In this document: in pieces, positions 51,779-60,340 of the stretch
Numbering within the stretch: position 1 is the first letter of the stretch
How the letters are laid out: every line of letters starts with the position of its first letter
NCBI GenBank assembly: GCA_020633335.1
Contig: JACKDU010000015.1
Coordinates: 62,001-126,000 of the forward strand
Direction: 5' to 3'
Origin: Myxococcales bacterium
GTDB lineage: Bacteria; Myxococcota_A; Polyangia; Nannocystales; Nannocystaceae
Length of the DNA: 64,000 nucleotides
Made by a program: the position numbers and the translations under genes
The notes under the pieces: model-generated
Seen by the model: the letters and a program-made list of their open reading frames with translations, nothing else
Database searches by the model: none
What the model was told of the DNA's origin: nothing

Positions 51779-51922
51779 TCAGAAGCCGAAGTTGATGTCG
51801 GTCAGCGGCGCGTTGCCGAACTCGACGACCTCCATCTCCTCGGTCTCGGCCTCGACGACCTCGAAGGAGGTCTCGGCGGCGGCGGCGATCTGGGTGCTCT
51901 CGGCGGTGTTGTGGTCGTTCAT
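51779..51922 (-). CDS. Candidate RiPP precursor peptide (47 aa)
   Basis: A 47-aa peptide. Residues 1-34 are acidic and rich in Glu, Ala, Val and Thr (FEVVEAETEEMEVVE), like a leader for enzyme docking. The C-terminal FGNAPLTDINFGF (35-47) has one Pro, one Asp, two Asn and three Phe, candidate sites for hydroxylation and halogenation. It has no Cys. A GAGAGA stretch precedes the ATG, and the context is a five-gene unit with three modifying enzymes and a protease. I do not recognise it as a member of a known RiPP class. The main alternative is that it is a small unrelated acidic protein. Confidence 0.7.
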   Translation of the reverse strand: MNDHNTAESTQIAAAAETSFEVVEAETEEMEVVEFGNAPLTDINFGF

Positions 51923-51975
51923 GGTCGTTTCTCTCTCTCGGTTTGGTTGTGTTGCGGTTGCGATTGGAGTCAGGA

Positions 51976-52806
51976 TCAGGTCGAGGAATTCGTGGGGCGG
52001 GCGCAGGCGGCGAGGACGGCGGCGATCGCCGCGTCGCTCGGGGCGCCCTCGGGGTCGGGCTCGAAGCAGAGGCGCGCGGCCTCGTGGGCGGCGACGGCGA
52101 TCGCGGCCCGCTCGGCGGGGCTCAGCGCGGCGACGACGACGAGGGTGTCGGCGACGTGGTCCGCGTCGCTGCCGGTCGCGCTGTGGACCCGGAGGCAGCG
52201 GGTCGCCCGGGTCCCGGCGGGGAGGAGCGCCTCGATCGCCCGGATCTCGGGCTCGCGCACCGTCATCGCCAGGCGCTCGAGGGCGTAGGCGTAGCCGACG
52301 CAGCCGATCGGATCCGCGGCGTCGACGCTGCGCTCGAAGTAGTCGACGAGGCGGATCGCGGTCGAGGGCCGGAGGGCGGCGACGACGGCCTCGCCGTCGA
52401 GGCCGAGGTCGCGGAGGTCGCGGAGGGCGAGGAGGTCGTGGTGGGTCTCCTCGCGGGCCCGCGTCCGCGCCCAGCCGGCGAGCGCGCTCCGACCCGCGGC
52501 CTCGAAGCGCGCGGCCGCGTCGATGAGGAGCCCCGGCGTCGAGTGGGTGAGGTGGTAGAGACCGGCGAGGCGGTAGACCCACCGGGTCGCGCTCATCGGC
52601 GGCACGGCCTCGGGGCGGGCGTGGCGGAAGGCGGCCGCGACGGCGCCGTCGAGGAGGCTCCGCGCGAGCTCGATCCCGCCGCCGCCGCTCACCTCGCGCG
52701 CCCCCAGGGTCCGGGCGTCGCGGCGGATCCAGGCCCGCGTGGGGCTGGCGACGAGCACGGTCTCGGGGTCCAGTCGGACGGTCTCGAAGGTCGTCGGCGT
52801 CGTCAT
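51976..52806 (-). CDS. Haem-oxygenase-like diiron oxidase/oxygenase (HDO), iron-containing redox enzyme type
   Basis: A 276-aa helical protein. LYHLTHSTPGLLIDAAARFE, then RAREETHHDLLALRDLRDLG (about residues 112-131) and a later VHSATGSDADHVAD give the His/Glu/Glu-His and His-Asp-His spacing typical of TenA/PqqC-fold haem-oxygenase-like diiron enzymes. Known HDOs cleave, desaturate or N-oxygenate amino acids and fatty acids. It is the first gene of the candidate RiPP unit, 53 bases upstream of the peptide gene. The ATG lies 52 bp downstream of a perfect 25-nt dyad. Start choice: ATG 52806; a GTG one codon earlier is possible. Confidence 0.75.
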   Translation of the reverse strand: MTTPTTFETVRLDPETVLVASPTRAWIRRDARTLGAREVSGGGGIELARSLLDGAVAAAFRHARPEAVPPMSATRWVYRLAGLYHLTHSTPGLLIDAAARFEAAGRSALAGWARTRAREETHHDLLALRDLRDLGLDGEAVVAALRPSTAIRLVDYFERSVDAADPIGCVGYAYALERLAMTVREPEIRAIEALLPAGTRATRCLRVHSATGSDADHVADTLVVVAALSPAERAAIAVAAHEAARLCFEPDPEGAPSDAAIAAVLAACARPTNSST

Positions 52807-53184
52807 CACGCCGGGGTTCACTGCAAGCGATCCGCCCGGTCCCTCGCCGCGAAGAAATCCTGTGATCTCGCTGAGATCACAGGTTGCACAGCTGGCGAGA
52901 GCGCGAGCCTGGCGCGCGCCAGGAGTGCGCGCGCATCGGATCCAGGCGCGCGCACAGCCGACGCGCATCGAGCACCATGAGCGCCGCGCCTCCGGCGGGC
53001 TCACTCGACCTTCAAGAGGCGCAGCGGAGCTGCCGCGATGTCAGCTGCGCGACGAGGCGCCGGCGCCCGCCTCGACGCGCGCGAGGCGGATCAATTCGAG
53101 GAGCGCCGCGAGCACCCGACGCCGAGGCCGAGCGCCCGCGGCGTCGCGGCGCCAGCGAGCGCGCGCAACGAACCCGGAGGACGA
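52807..53184. other. 378-bp intergenic region upstream of the RiPP unit
   Basis: It holds the 25-nt dyad (52859-52883). The rest (52884-53184) is GC-rich, with no gene or RNA I can support. Confidence 0.6.
52859..52883. promoter_or_regulatory. Perfect 10-bp-arm dyad CCTGTGATCT-N5-AGATCACAGG
   Basis: Arms 52859-52868 and 52874-52883 are perfectly complementary around CGCTG, 52 bp upstream of the diiron-enzyme start. The shape suits a CRP/FNR-like or TetR-like dimer. The local base composition is more balanced than the flanks. Confidence 0.65.
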
Positions 53185-53940
53185 TCAGGGCGCGGTCGGG
53201 ATCGGCCCGAAGTCGACCTTGGTCGTGTCGGCGACCGACTCGCAGACCGAGCCGCCGACGTCCTGGTAGATCGTCGAGGGCGCGCCGTTGATGTAGATCT
53301 TGGCGCAGCCGCCCTCGCCCACCGGCTTGCCGTCCTCGCAGCGCTTGCAGAGGGGCTTCGAGCCCGAGCCGTCGCAGACGAAGGACTCGTCGCAGAAGAA
53401 CGAGGCGCAGAACTGGTCGCGGACGTCGAGGCCCTTGTTGTCCTGGCTCGCCTCGACCACCGCGTCGGCCCCCTCGTTGTCGCAGGTCCCGAACTTGTTG
53501 ATCTCGAGGCCGGCGCCGCAGGTGCCCGCGAGGGTCGGCTTGCAGCCCAGCGTCCCCTTGAGCTCGTCGGCGCAGGGGGCGTAGACGCCGGAGAGGTCGG
53601 CGACGTCCTCGTAGGTCGTCCGGTAGATGTGCATCAGGTCGAGGGAGGACGGGTCACAGCCGATCTCGGCGTCGACCACCGAGCAGACCTGGTTCTCCTT
53701 CGACTGCGAGATGTCGCTGCCGCTGCCGTCGCCGGGGGCGTTGCACTGGGCCTGGGCGCGCTTGTCGTCGATCGCCGCGGCGATCTCGTCGAAGCCCTCG
53801 CAGTCGAACGCGTTGCCGCAGCGGAGGACGTCGTCCGACTTCTCCGGGTTGAAGATCGCCGAGCAGCCGGAGGCCAGGGTGGCGACGGCGAGGAGCGGGG
53901 CGGCGGCGAGGAGGGGGGCGCGGAGCCAGGACAGGGACAT
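53185..53940 (-). CDS. Cys-rich lipoprotein
   Basis: A 251-aa protein. The signal ends in LASGCSAIF (lipobox). The mature part has about 18 cysteines (CNAPGDGSGSDISQSKENQVC, CKRCEDGKPVGEGGC) and no recognised family. Likely a disulfide-stabilised envelope protein. ATG 53940 is preceded by GAGAAT at six bases. The sensor-kinase stop codon lies about 26 bases upstream, so the two genes may be co-transcribed. Confidence 0.83.
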   Translation of the reverse strand: MSLSWLRAPLLAAAPLLAVATLASGCSAIFNPEKSDDVLRCGNAFDCEGFDEIAAAIDDKRAQAQCNAPGDGSGSDISQSKENQVCSVVDAEIGCDPSSLDLMHIYRTTYEDVADLSGVYAPCADELKGTLGCKPTLAGTCGAGLEINKFGTCDNEGADAVVEASQDNKGLDVRDQFCASFFCDESFVCDGSGSKPLCKRCEDGKPVGEGGCAKIYINGAPSTIYQDVGGSVCESVADTTKVDFGPIPTAP

Positions 53941-53965
53941 GCGGCGATTCTCCGACCTTGGGCCC

Positions 53966-55513
53966 TCAGGCGGGGCTCGGCGAGGATACGGGGGCGGCCG
54001 GAGGAGCGCAAGCCGGCAGATCGATGACAAAGGCGGTGCCACCGGGCCCCGAGCGCTCGACCGAGATGACCCCCTCGTGGTCCGAGACGATCTGCTGGAC
54101 GATCGCCAGGCCGAGGCCGGTACCCTGGGCCTTGCGGGTGTAGAAGGCCTCGAAGATCCGCTCGTGCTCGCCGCCCTCGATGCCCGGGCCGTTGTCGGCG
54201 ACGGTGATCCGTACGCGATCGCCGACGACCTCGAGGCTGACGGTGACGGTCGGCGTCCGCGGCTCATCGAGCTCGGCCAGCGCCTCCTTGGCGTTGCGGA
54301 CGAGGTTGAGGAGGGCCTGCCGGAGCTGGCCAGCGTCGCCGACCACGGTCACCGCCCCCTCGGGGAGCCGCTGGTGGACCTCGATCCCGGCCTGGACCAG
54401 CTCCTCGTCGACGAACTCGAGGAGGCTGCGGAGCTCGGCCGCGAGGTCGAAGGGCTGGAGATCGGGCTTCTGCCGGCGGGCGAAGGCGAGGTAGTCCTCG
54501 GTGATCGCCGCCAGGCGATCGACCTCGCGGGTGATCCGCGCGAGGAGCTGGCGGGCCTCGGGGCTCGCGTCGCCGAGCTCGTCCTCGAGGAGCTCGGCGT
54601 TGAGGGCGACCGACGAGAGCGGGTTGCGGATCTCGTGGGTGACCTGGGCGGCGAGGCGGCCCACCGCCGCCAGCCGCTCGCCGCGGATCAGCCGGCGCTC
54701 GCGCTCCTGGAGGGCCTCGGCCATCTGGTTGAACTCGCGGGCGAGCTGGTTGACCTCGTCGCCGGCGCGGCCGAGCTCGATCCGTTGCCCCCACTCGCCG
54801 CGGCCGAGGCGGCGGACGCTGGCCGCGAGCTCGCGGAGCGGGACCAGGGTCCAGATCACCCCGAGGGTCGCCGCGAGCGCGATCAGCGAGGCGACGAGGG
54901 TGAGGATGATGGTGAGGCGCTCGGTATCGCGCTCGGCCCTGCGGACCTGATCGCTGAGCTCGCGGATCCCGCGGGCGACCTGGGCCTCGAGGGCGAGGAA
55001 GAGCCGGTTCACCTCGTTCTGGGCCCGGATGTCGCCGAGGACCTCGGCCGCCGGCCGCTCCTCGTCGACGGCGCACGCGGCCTCGAGGCGCGAGATCGCC
55101 TCGTGGAGGCGGCGGACGTCCGCGAGCGCCTCCTCCCCGCCCAGGCGATCGGGGTTGGCGAGCGCGTCGTCGACCACCTGGCGGGCCTCCTGGACCAGCC
55201 GCGCGCGCTCGGCGAGGGCCTCGGCGACGATCGCCTCGTCGCTCGGGGTGAGGGCCTGGGGCTCGCCCCGGCGCGCGCGGCTGACCTCGACCCGGACGTA
55301 GATCCGGATCGCCTGGATATGGGCCTCGGTGACCCGGGCGTTGAAGACGACGTGGACCGCGGTGAGGAGATCGAAGCTCGCCTGGAGGGCGCGGACCTGC
55401 CCGAGGATCGCCCACGAGGACGCCCCCGTGGCGATCAGGACGAGCATCACCAGCGCGACGATGCGGGCCGCGAGGCTCTGGCTGAGGCGCAGGGGCGGGC
55501 GATCGTCGGCCAC
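53966..55513 (-). CDS. Sensor histidine kinase (HAMP, HisKA, HATPase)
   Basis: A 515-aa membrane kinase. TM1 (about 15-35), a helical sensor region, TM2 (about 205-230), HAMP (VPLRELAASVRRLGRGEW), a HisKA phosphoacceptor helix (QVTHEIRNPLSSVALNAELL) and the ATPase boxes GDAGQLRQALLNLVRNAKEAL (N), VADNGPGIEGG (G1) and GTGLGLAIVQQIV (G2). The periplasmic part looks like a four-helix sensor. No response regulator gene is adjacent, so it is an orphan. GTG 55513 follows TAGAGT by eight bases. A Cys-rich lipoprotein gene lies immediately downstream. Confidence 0.92.
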   Translation of the reverse strand: MADDRPPLRLSQSLAARIVALVMLVLIATGASSWAILGQVRALQASFDLLTAVHVVFNARVTEAHIQAIRIYVRVEVSRARRGEPQALTPSDEAIVAEALAERARLVQEARQVVDDALANPDRLGGEEALADVRRLHEAISRLEAACAVDEERPAAEVLGDIRAQNEVNRLFLALEAQVARGIRELSDQVRRAERDTERLTIILTLVASLIALAATLGVIWTLVPLRELAASVRRLGRGEWGQRIELGRAGDEVNQLAREFNQMAEALQERERRLIRGERLAAVGRLAAQVTHEIRNPLSSVALNAELLEDELGDASPEARQLLARITREVDRLAAITEDYLAFARRQKPDLQPFDLAAELRSLLEFVDEELVQAGIEVHQRLPEGAVTVVGDAGQLRQALLNLVRNAKEALAELDEPRTPTVTVSLEVVGDRVRITVADNGPGIEGGEHERIFEAFYTRKAQGTGLGLAIVQQIVSDHEGVISVERSGPGGTAFVIDLPACAPPAAPVSSPSPA

Positions 55514-55521
55514 CGGGGCGC

Positions 55522-55527
55522 ACTCTA
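55522..55527 (-). promoter_or_regulatory. Predicted -10 box (TAGAGT) eight bases before GTG 55513
   Basis: TAGAGT, eight bases, GTG on the minus strand. No clear -35. Confidence 0.4.
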
Positions 55528-55689
55528 GTGCGCGCGCGGGCGATTGTCGCCGACTATCGCGGACGCTCGCGCGGACGCGCCGTCCCAGGCGACGCCGATG
55601 CAGGCCCGGGCGGGGGCTGAGGCGGCGATCGGGGCCGCGGGGCCCCTTCCCTCGCGGCGCGTCCCGTGCGAGTGTTGAGGCGCGCCGCC

Positions 55690-56796
55690 ATGCCGATGCT
55701 CAGCTCCCGTCTTCGTTCCTCCGCGCTCGCCGGCCTCACGGCCGCGGTGATGACCTCCGGGGCCCTGGTCCCGGTCTCCAGCGCCCAGGCCGCGCCGACC
55801 TTCGGCGCGCTCGCGGCCTACACCGCCGCGGGGGAGGGCTCGGTCCTCGACCTCGAGGGCGACGACGACGCGAAGGCGAGCGCCCTCACCCGCGCGCTGC
55901 GGACCAGCTTCGCGGCCCGCGGCGTCGGCGGCGGCAAGGAGATGTCGGCGATCGAGCTCAAGCTGACGATGGGCTGCGACGACCCGCCGGCCGCCGCCTG
56001 CATGGCCGAGGGCGGCAAGACCCTCGGGGTCAAGAACATGGTCTACGGCTCGCTCAAGAAGGCGGGCGCCGGCTACACCGTCGAGCTCACCCTCCTCGAC
56101 GTCGACGGGGCGACGGTCAAGGAGACCCTGAGCGCGCCGCTCAGCGCCGACGCGCTCGAGGGCGGCGTGATCGATCAGACCGCCAAGGACCTCGTCGATC
56201 AGATGCTCGGGGTCCAGGAGGCCTCGCCCGAGCCGACCGAGCCGACCCCGGTGGTCGCGCCGCCGCCCGAGGAGGAGCCCGAGGAGAGCGGGAGCCGCCT
56301 GGTCTGGGGCAAGCACGACGCCGCCAAGTGGAAGAAGATCGGCCTCTACACCTCGGCCGGCCTGATGGTCGCCTCGCTCGGCACCGCGGTCGTCACCTCG
56401 CTGATGGTCCGCCGGGGCGGCCCGATCTACAACGACCTGATCGACGCCGCCAACGCGAGCCTCGAGGACGACAAGAAGGCCAACGACATCAACCCCAACA
56501 CCGGCGAGGATCTCTGCTCGATCGCCCGCACCGAGCCCCCCGGCGAGCCCGGCACGGTGACCAACGCCTCGGTCGCCAAGGTGTGCAAGAAGGGCGACAC
56601 CTTCGCCAAGATCGCGACGATCACCTGGGTGACCACCGGCGTCTTCGCGGCCTCGACGATCGCCTTCACCACGCTCCTCTTCGTCCACAAGGAGAAGAAC
56701 GAGACGATGGCCCGCCTCCAGCGGCGGGGGACGACCCTCGGGGTCGCGCCGCTGCGCGGCGGCGGGGCGATGGTCGGCGGCTCGTTCCGCTTCTAG
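55690..56796 (+). CDS. Secreted or membrane protein of myxobacterial type, unknown function
   Basis: A 368-aa protein. A cleavable-looking signal peptide (about 1-35, ending AQAAP) is followed by a 140-residue domain with LTRALRTSFAARGV and GVKNMVYGSLKKAGAGYTVE strands. A Pro/Glu-rich linker (TEPTPVVAPPPEEEPEE) leads to two membrane segments (about 220-240 and 315-335), with a Cys pair between them. The N-terminal domain pattern recalls proteins that compute a product of small gene-like parameters (FlgO/penicillin-binding-like), but I cannot name the family. Followed by a dispersed repeat element. Confidence 0.7.
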   Translation: MPMLSSRLRSSALAGLTAAVMTSGALVPVSSAQAAPTFGALAAYTAAGEGSVLDLEGDDDAKASALTRALRTSFAARGVGGGKEMSAIELKLTMGCDDPPAAACMAEGGKTLGVKNMVYGSLKKAGAGYTVELTLLDVDGATVKETLSAPLSADALEGGVIDQTAKDLVDQMLGVQEASPEPTEPTPVVAPPPEEEPEESGSRLVWGKHDAAKWKKIGLYTSAGLMVASLGTAVVTSLMVRRGGPIYNDLIDAANASLEDDKKANDINPNTGEDLCSIARTEPPGEPGTVTNASVAKVCKKGDTFAKIATITWVTTGVFAASTIAFTTLLFVHKEKNETMARLQRRGTTLGVAPLRGGGAMVGGSFRF

Positions 56797-56797
56797 C

Positions 56798-56883
56798 CCC
56801 GCGCTTGATCTCGCCGCCGCTGGCGTTGTCGGCGACCGCCTGGCCGGCGACGACGAACCCGGCGCGAGGATGATCGGTAGCGC
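56798..56883. repeat. Dispersed inverted-repeat element, copy 2
   Basis: Shares with copy 1 (4973-5133) the segment CGCTTG(A/G)TCTCGCCGCC and its continuation GCTGGCGT, and later GCGACGACGA(A/T)CCCG(G/A) with CGCGAGG. The order is the same, but the central part is shorter and the outer 35-bp arms are degraded. It fills the space between the convergent genes ending at 56796 and 56885. It can fold through GCTGGCGTTGTCGG and CCGGCGACGACG. Confidence 0.7.
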
Positions 56884-56884
56884 T

Positions 56885-58474
56885 TCACTCCGCGCACATG
56901 CGGAGGACGAACATGTCGTTGGCGCCCGCGTGCTCCTGGCCAAAGAGGCTCCCGGGCGTCGTGCCGACGGCGTAGAGGTTGCCGGCGGCGTCGCTGGTCG
57001 CGCCGCTCAGGTTCTCGATGTCGGTCGTGCCGAATTGCGTGGACCAGAGCTCGACGCCGAAGGCGTCGTAGCGGCCGATGTACGCGTCGATGAGGCCGAT
57101 GATCGGGTGCCCGCCGAACGCCCCGCGGGTCGAGCCGACGACCCAGAAGCCGCCGTCGCCGGTGGCCGCGACGCCGTAGACGAAGTCGTCGTCGTCGGTG
57201 CCCAGCTGCCGGGTCCACTCCCAGGTCCCGTCGGCGGTGAATTTGCTGACGAAGACGTCGAGGCCGCCGAGGGCGGGGTTGCCGTCGAGGAAGCCGGAGG
57301 TGCTGCCGGCGACGAAGATGTCGCCGTTGGCGTCGAGGGCGAGGTCGTAGGCCGAATCGTTCTTGGGGCTGCCGATCTGGCGGAGCCAGAGCACTTCACC
57401 GTCGGTGTCGAGCTTGGCGACGAAGCTGTCGCCGCTCCCGTACCACTTGCCGGAGAGCGGCCCGTCGGTCGTCCCGACGATGACGATGTTGTCGTCCGCG
57501 TCGATCGCCGCGGCGCCCACGCCGACCGACGCGCCGTTGCTGTCGGCCTCGCTGGTGCCGTAGAGCCTGGTCCACACCTTCTTCCCGTCGGGATCGAACT
57601 TGGTGAGGAAGACGTCGGAGCTCCCCGCCGAGGTGTTGCCGTCGAGATCGCCGCCCGTGCTCCCGGTGAGGTAGACGTTGTCGAGCGAGTCGACGACGAC
57701 GCCGTTGGGGCTGTCGCCAGCCGTGGAGCCGTACTGATACGTCCAGAGGAGCGTCCCGTCGGCGTCGAATTTGCTGAGGAAGGCGTCCCGGACCGTGCCT
57801 GCCTGCTCGAAGCCGTCGAAGGCCCCCTCCGTGGAGCCCGCGAGGTAGATCGCGCCGCTGCTGTCCGTCGCCAGCGCCGCGGCGTTGTCGTCCTCCAAGG
57901 TGCCGACGGTGCGGGTCCACACCCTGGTGCCGTCGGGGGCGAACTTCGTGACATAGGCGTCGGACCCGCCGACCACCCAGTTGCCGTCGATGAACCAGTT
58001 GGTCGCGCCGGCGACGTAGACGTTGGCGGCGGCGTCGATGTGGATCGCCCGGCCGGTGTCGAAGCCTTGACCGCCGAGCTCGTGCAACCAGTCCTCGCAC
58101 GCGGCGCAGCCGCTGACGTCGAGGGTGCAGGCGTCCGTGCAGGCGAGCGCGCCGCCGTCGACGAAGCCCGCGGACGCGCAGGTGTGCGACCCGAGGTCGG
58201 CGCCGTCGCAGGCCTCCTCGCCCTGGCGTACGCCGTCACCGCACGCGGGCTCGCCGGCGTCGGTCGTCGCGGCCGTGTCGCTGGTCTCGGCGGAGTCGGC
58301 GGTCGTCGCTTCGGTGGGGTCGGTGGCGCTCGACGACTCGGTCCCCGCGACGTCGCCGGTGTCGGTGCCGACGTCGGCGTCGGTGTTCGAGCCTTGACCC
58401 GCCAGCCCGCCAGCGCAGGCGCTGAGGGCCAGCGTGACGAGCGAGCACGCCCAAGAATTCCATGACGGGGACAT
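56885..58474 (-). CDS. Lipoprotein with SBBP beta-propeller repeats
   Basis: A 529-aa protein. The signal ends in LALSAC-AGG (lipobox). A Thr/Asp/Ser linker, a DUF4215-like Cys region (CGDGVRQGEEACDGADLG) and seven or so SBBP repeats follow, each of the form WTRQLGTxxxD...VxxDxxGxxxVxGST: examples are ALATDSSGAIYLAGSTEGAF and ALDANGDIFVAGSTSGFLDG. Typical myxobacterial surface propeller; function unknown. An SD GAGAGGAGAG precedes the ATG. Confidence 0.88.
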   Translation of the reverse strand: MSPSWNSWACSLVTLALSACAGGLAGQGSNTDADVGTDTGDVAGTESSSATDPTEATTADSAETSDTAATTDAGEPACGDGVRQGEEACDGADLGSHTCASAGFVDGGALACTDACTLDVSGCAACEDWLHELGGQGFDTGRAIHIDAAANVYVAGATNWFIDGNWVVGGSDAYVTKFAPDGTRVWTRTVGTLEDDNAAALATDSSGAIYLAGSTEGAFDGFEQAGTVRDAFLSKFDADGTLLWTYQYGSTAGDSPNGVVVDSLDNVYLTGSTGGDLDGNTSAGSSDVFLTKFDPDGKKVWTRLYGTSEADSNGASVGVGAAAIDADDNIVIVGTTDGPLSGKWYGSGDSFVAKLDTDGEVLWLRQIGSPKNDSAYDLALDANGDIFVAGSTSGFLDGNPALGGLDVFVSKFTADGTWEWTRQLGTDDDDFVYGVAATGDGGFWVVGSTRGAFGGHPIIGLIDAYIGRYDAFGVELWSTQFGTTDIENLSGATSDAAGNLYAVGTTPGSLFGQEHAGANDMFVLRMCAE

Positions 58475-58635
58475 CGTTCTCTCCTCTCGAGCGGGCGACG
58501 GGGCGAGCGCGCCGTGAGGGCGGCTCTCGTCACCTCCTGTGCGAGAGGTAGAGCGGGCGCCGCGATCAATTCACGCGGCGGCGAAGATTCGCCGGACGAC
58601 GCCTCCGGGCGACGCAGCCGGGCGCGGCCGCGGCC

Positions 58636-60300
58636 TCAGGGCACGTAGCCGGTGCGGGTCGGCGTCCCGCGGCCGGTCGCCCAGAGCATGCAATTGGTCG
58701 ACGCGCCCGGGAGCTCCCAGATCTGGACCCCGCCCTCACCGCCGCCGAGGGCGTCCTTGAGCGAGATCACCAGCTCGGGCTGGCCGTCGCCGTCGAGATC
58801 GGCGACCGAGGGCGCGGCCATCGATCCGCGGTGGGCGAGCTCGACCTTGTGGAGCTCGTTGCCGCCGGCGTCGAGGATGATCAGGTGGGCCGGGGTCCCC
58901 GGCGCCTTGGGCTCGCCGCCGCTGTAGGTCGCAAAGAGGATCTCGGGCGAGCCGTCGCCGTTGAGGTCGACGATCAGCGCCTCGCTCGCGCCGACGTAGG
59001 GCGAGGCCTGGCCGTAGGCGTAGACCCACATCACCTCGCCGGTCGAGCGGTAGGCCCGGAGCTTGCCGTCGTAGGCCGGGATCACGATCTCGAGGCCGGG
59101 GTCGCCGTCGAGGTCGCCGACCGCCGGCGCCGGGTAGTTGGGGACGATGTTGGCCCCGAGCTCGCCGTCGTAGACCAGCGGCGGGTCCGAGTCCTTGGGC
59201 CACTCCCAACCGGCGGGGCGGGTCATGTCGGCGTTCAACACCCAGACGGAGATGCCCTGGTTGTCGGTCGACTCCGAGCTCTCGTGGTCGCCGCCGAGGA
59301 CGACCTCGTGCTCGCCGTCGCCGTCGATGTCGGCGATCACGGGCGGCGAGTAGGTGAACTCCGAGCGGTCGCCCGTCCCCCACCCCTGCATCGCCAGGGC
59401 GAGGTCGTGGTAGGCGTCGACGCCGGTCACCCAGGCGTCGGCGAAGCCCGGCGCGGTCGTGAAGTTGGCGCCGTCGCCCGACCAGATCCCGAAGCCGATC
59501 GCGTCGTAGGTCGAGACCACGTCCATCACCCCGTCGCCGTCGAGATCGCCGGCGCCGATGTTCTGGTTGAAGCCGCCGTAGTCGATGCAGTCGCCCGCGG
59601 GGGCCTTGCAGTCGCCCACCTGCGGCCAGCCGGGGGCGGTGGTCCCGTCGAGCTTGAAGACGTTGGTCGCCGGGCCGTCCGCTTGCTTGGTGATCAGGAT
59701 CTCGCCGCGGCCGTCGCCGTCGACGTCGGCGACCGCGATCGACCGGACCTCGACGCCGCCGTAGGCCTGCGGCCAGCCCGGGAGGAGCTCGCCGAGGTGA
59801 TCGTAGACGGCGACGTTGTAGCCGTTGTCGTCGGGGTGAGCGGCGACCGCGATCTCCATGTCGCCGTCGCCGTCGAGGTCGGCGACCGCCGCCGACGGCC
59901 ACATCCGCACGCCCCCGTGCTCCGGCGAATTTGAGGCGCTCGACGCCCAGGCGGTCTGCCAGCGGAGCTCGCCCGTCGAGTCGTAGACGTAGAGGACCGA
60001 GTGGCGGGGGGCGACGATCTCGAGCTCGCCGTCGCCGTCGAGGTCGACGAGCGCCGGCGAGGCCAGCCAGTTCTCGTCCCACGAGCCGGCGAGGGTGCGG
60101 CGGAGCTGCGGCGCCTGGACCGGGCCGCTGCCGCCGTCGGCCGCGGCCGCGCAGGACGCCGGCGGCGGCTCGATCGGATCGCTGGTCTCGGCCGCGGTCT
60201 CGCCCCCGTCACCGCGGCCGCCGTGGCAGCCGACGACGAGCCCGAGGGCGAGCGGGAGGGCGAGCGGCGCGAGGGCGCGGGCGAGGCTGGGCGTCGGCAT
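58636..60300 (-). CDS. FG-GAP/VCBS repeat lipoprotein
   Basis: A 554-aa protein. The signal ends in GLVVGC (lipobox). After a short linker come at least eight FG-GAP/VCBS calcium-binding repeats with the ALVDLDGDGELEIV, AVADLDGDGDMEIAV, VADVDGDGRGEILI, GDLDGDGVMDVVS and VADLDGDGQPELVIS cores. These build an integrin-like propeller and each DXDGDG loop can bind calcium. Extracellular adhesion or sensing is likely. ATG 60300 gives a clean signal peptide; ATG 60345 would add 15 residues. Confidence 0.88.
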   Translation of the reverse strand: MPTPSLARALAPLALPLALGLVVGCHGGRGDGGETAAETSDPIEPPPASCAAAADGGSGPVQAPQLRRTLAGSWDENWLASPALVDLDGDGELEIVAPRHSVLYVYDSTGELRWQTAWASSASNSPEHGGVRMWPSAAVADLDGDGDMEIAVAAHPDDNGYNVAVYDHLGELLPGWPQAYGGVEVRSIAVADVDGDGRGEILITKQADGPATNVFKLDGTTAPGWPQVGDCKAPAGDCIDYGGFNQNIGAGDLDGDGVMDVVSTYDAIGFGIWSGDGANFTTAPGFADAWVTGVDAYHDLALAMQGWGTGDRSEFTYSPPVIADIDGDGEHEVVLGGDHESSESTDNQGISVWVLNADMTRPAGWEWPKDSDPPLVYDGELGANIVPNYPAPAVGDLDGDPGLEIVIPAYDGKLRAYRSTGEVMWVYAYGQASPYVGASEALIVDLNGDGSPEILFATYSGGEPKAPGTPAHLIILDAGGNELHKVELAHRGSMAAPSVADLDGDGQPELVISLKDALGGGEGGVQIWELPGASTNCMLWATGRGTPTRTGYVP

Positions 60301-60340
60301 GGTGCGAGGATCGGCGGCGAGCGGCGCGGCGGCAAGGGAT

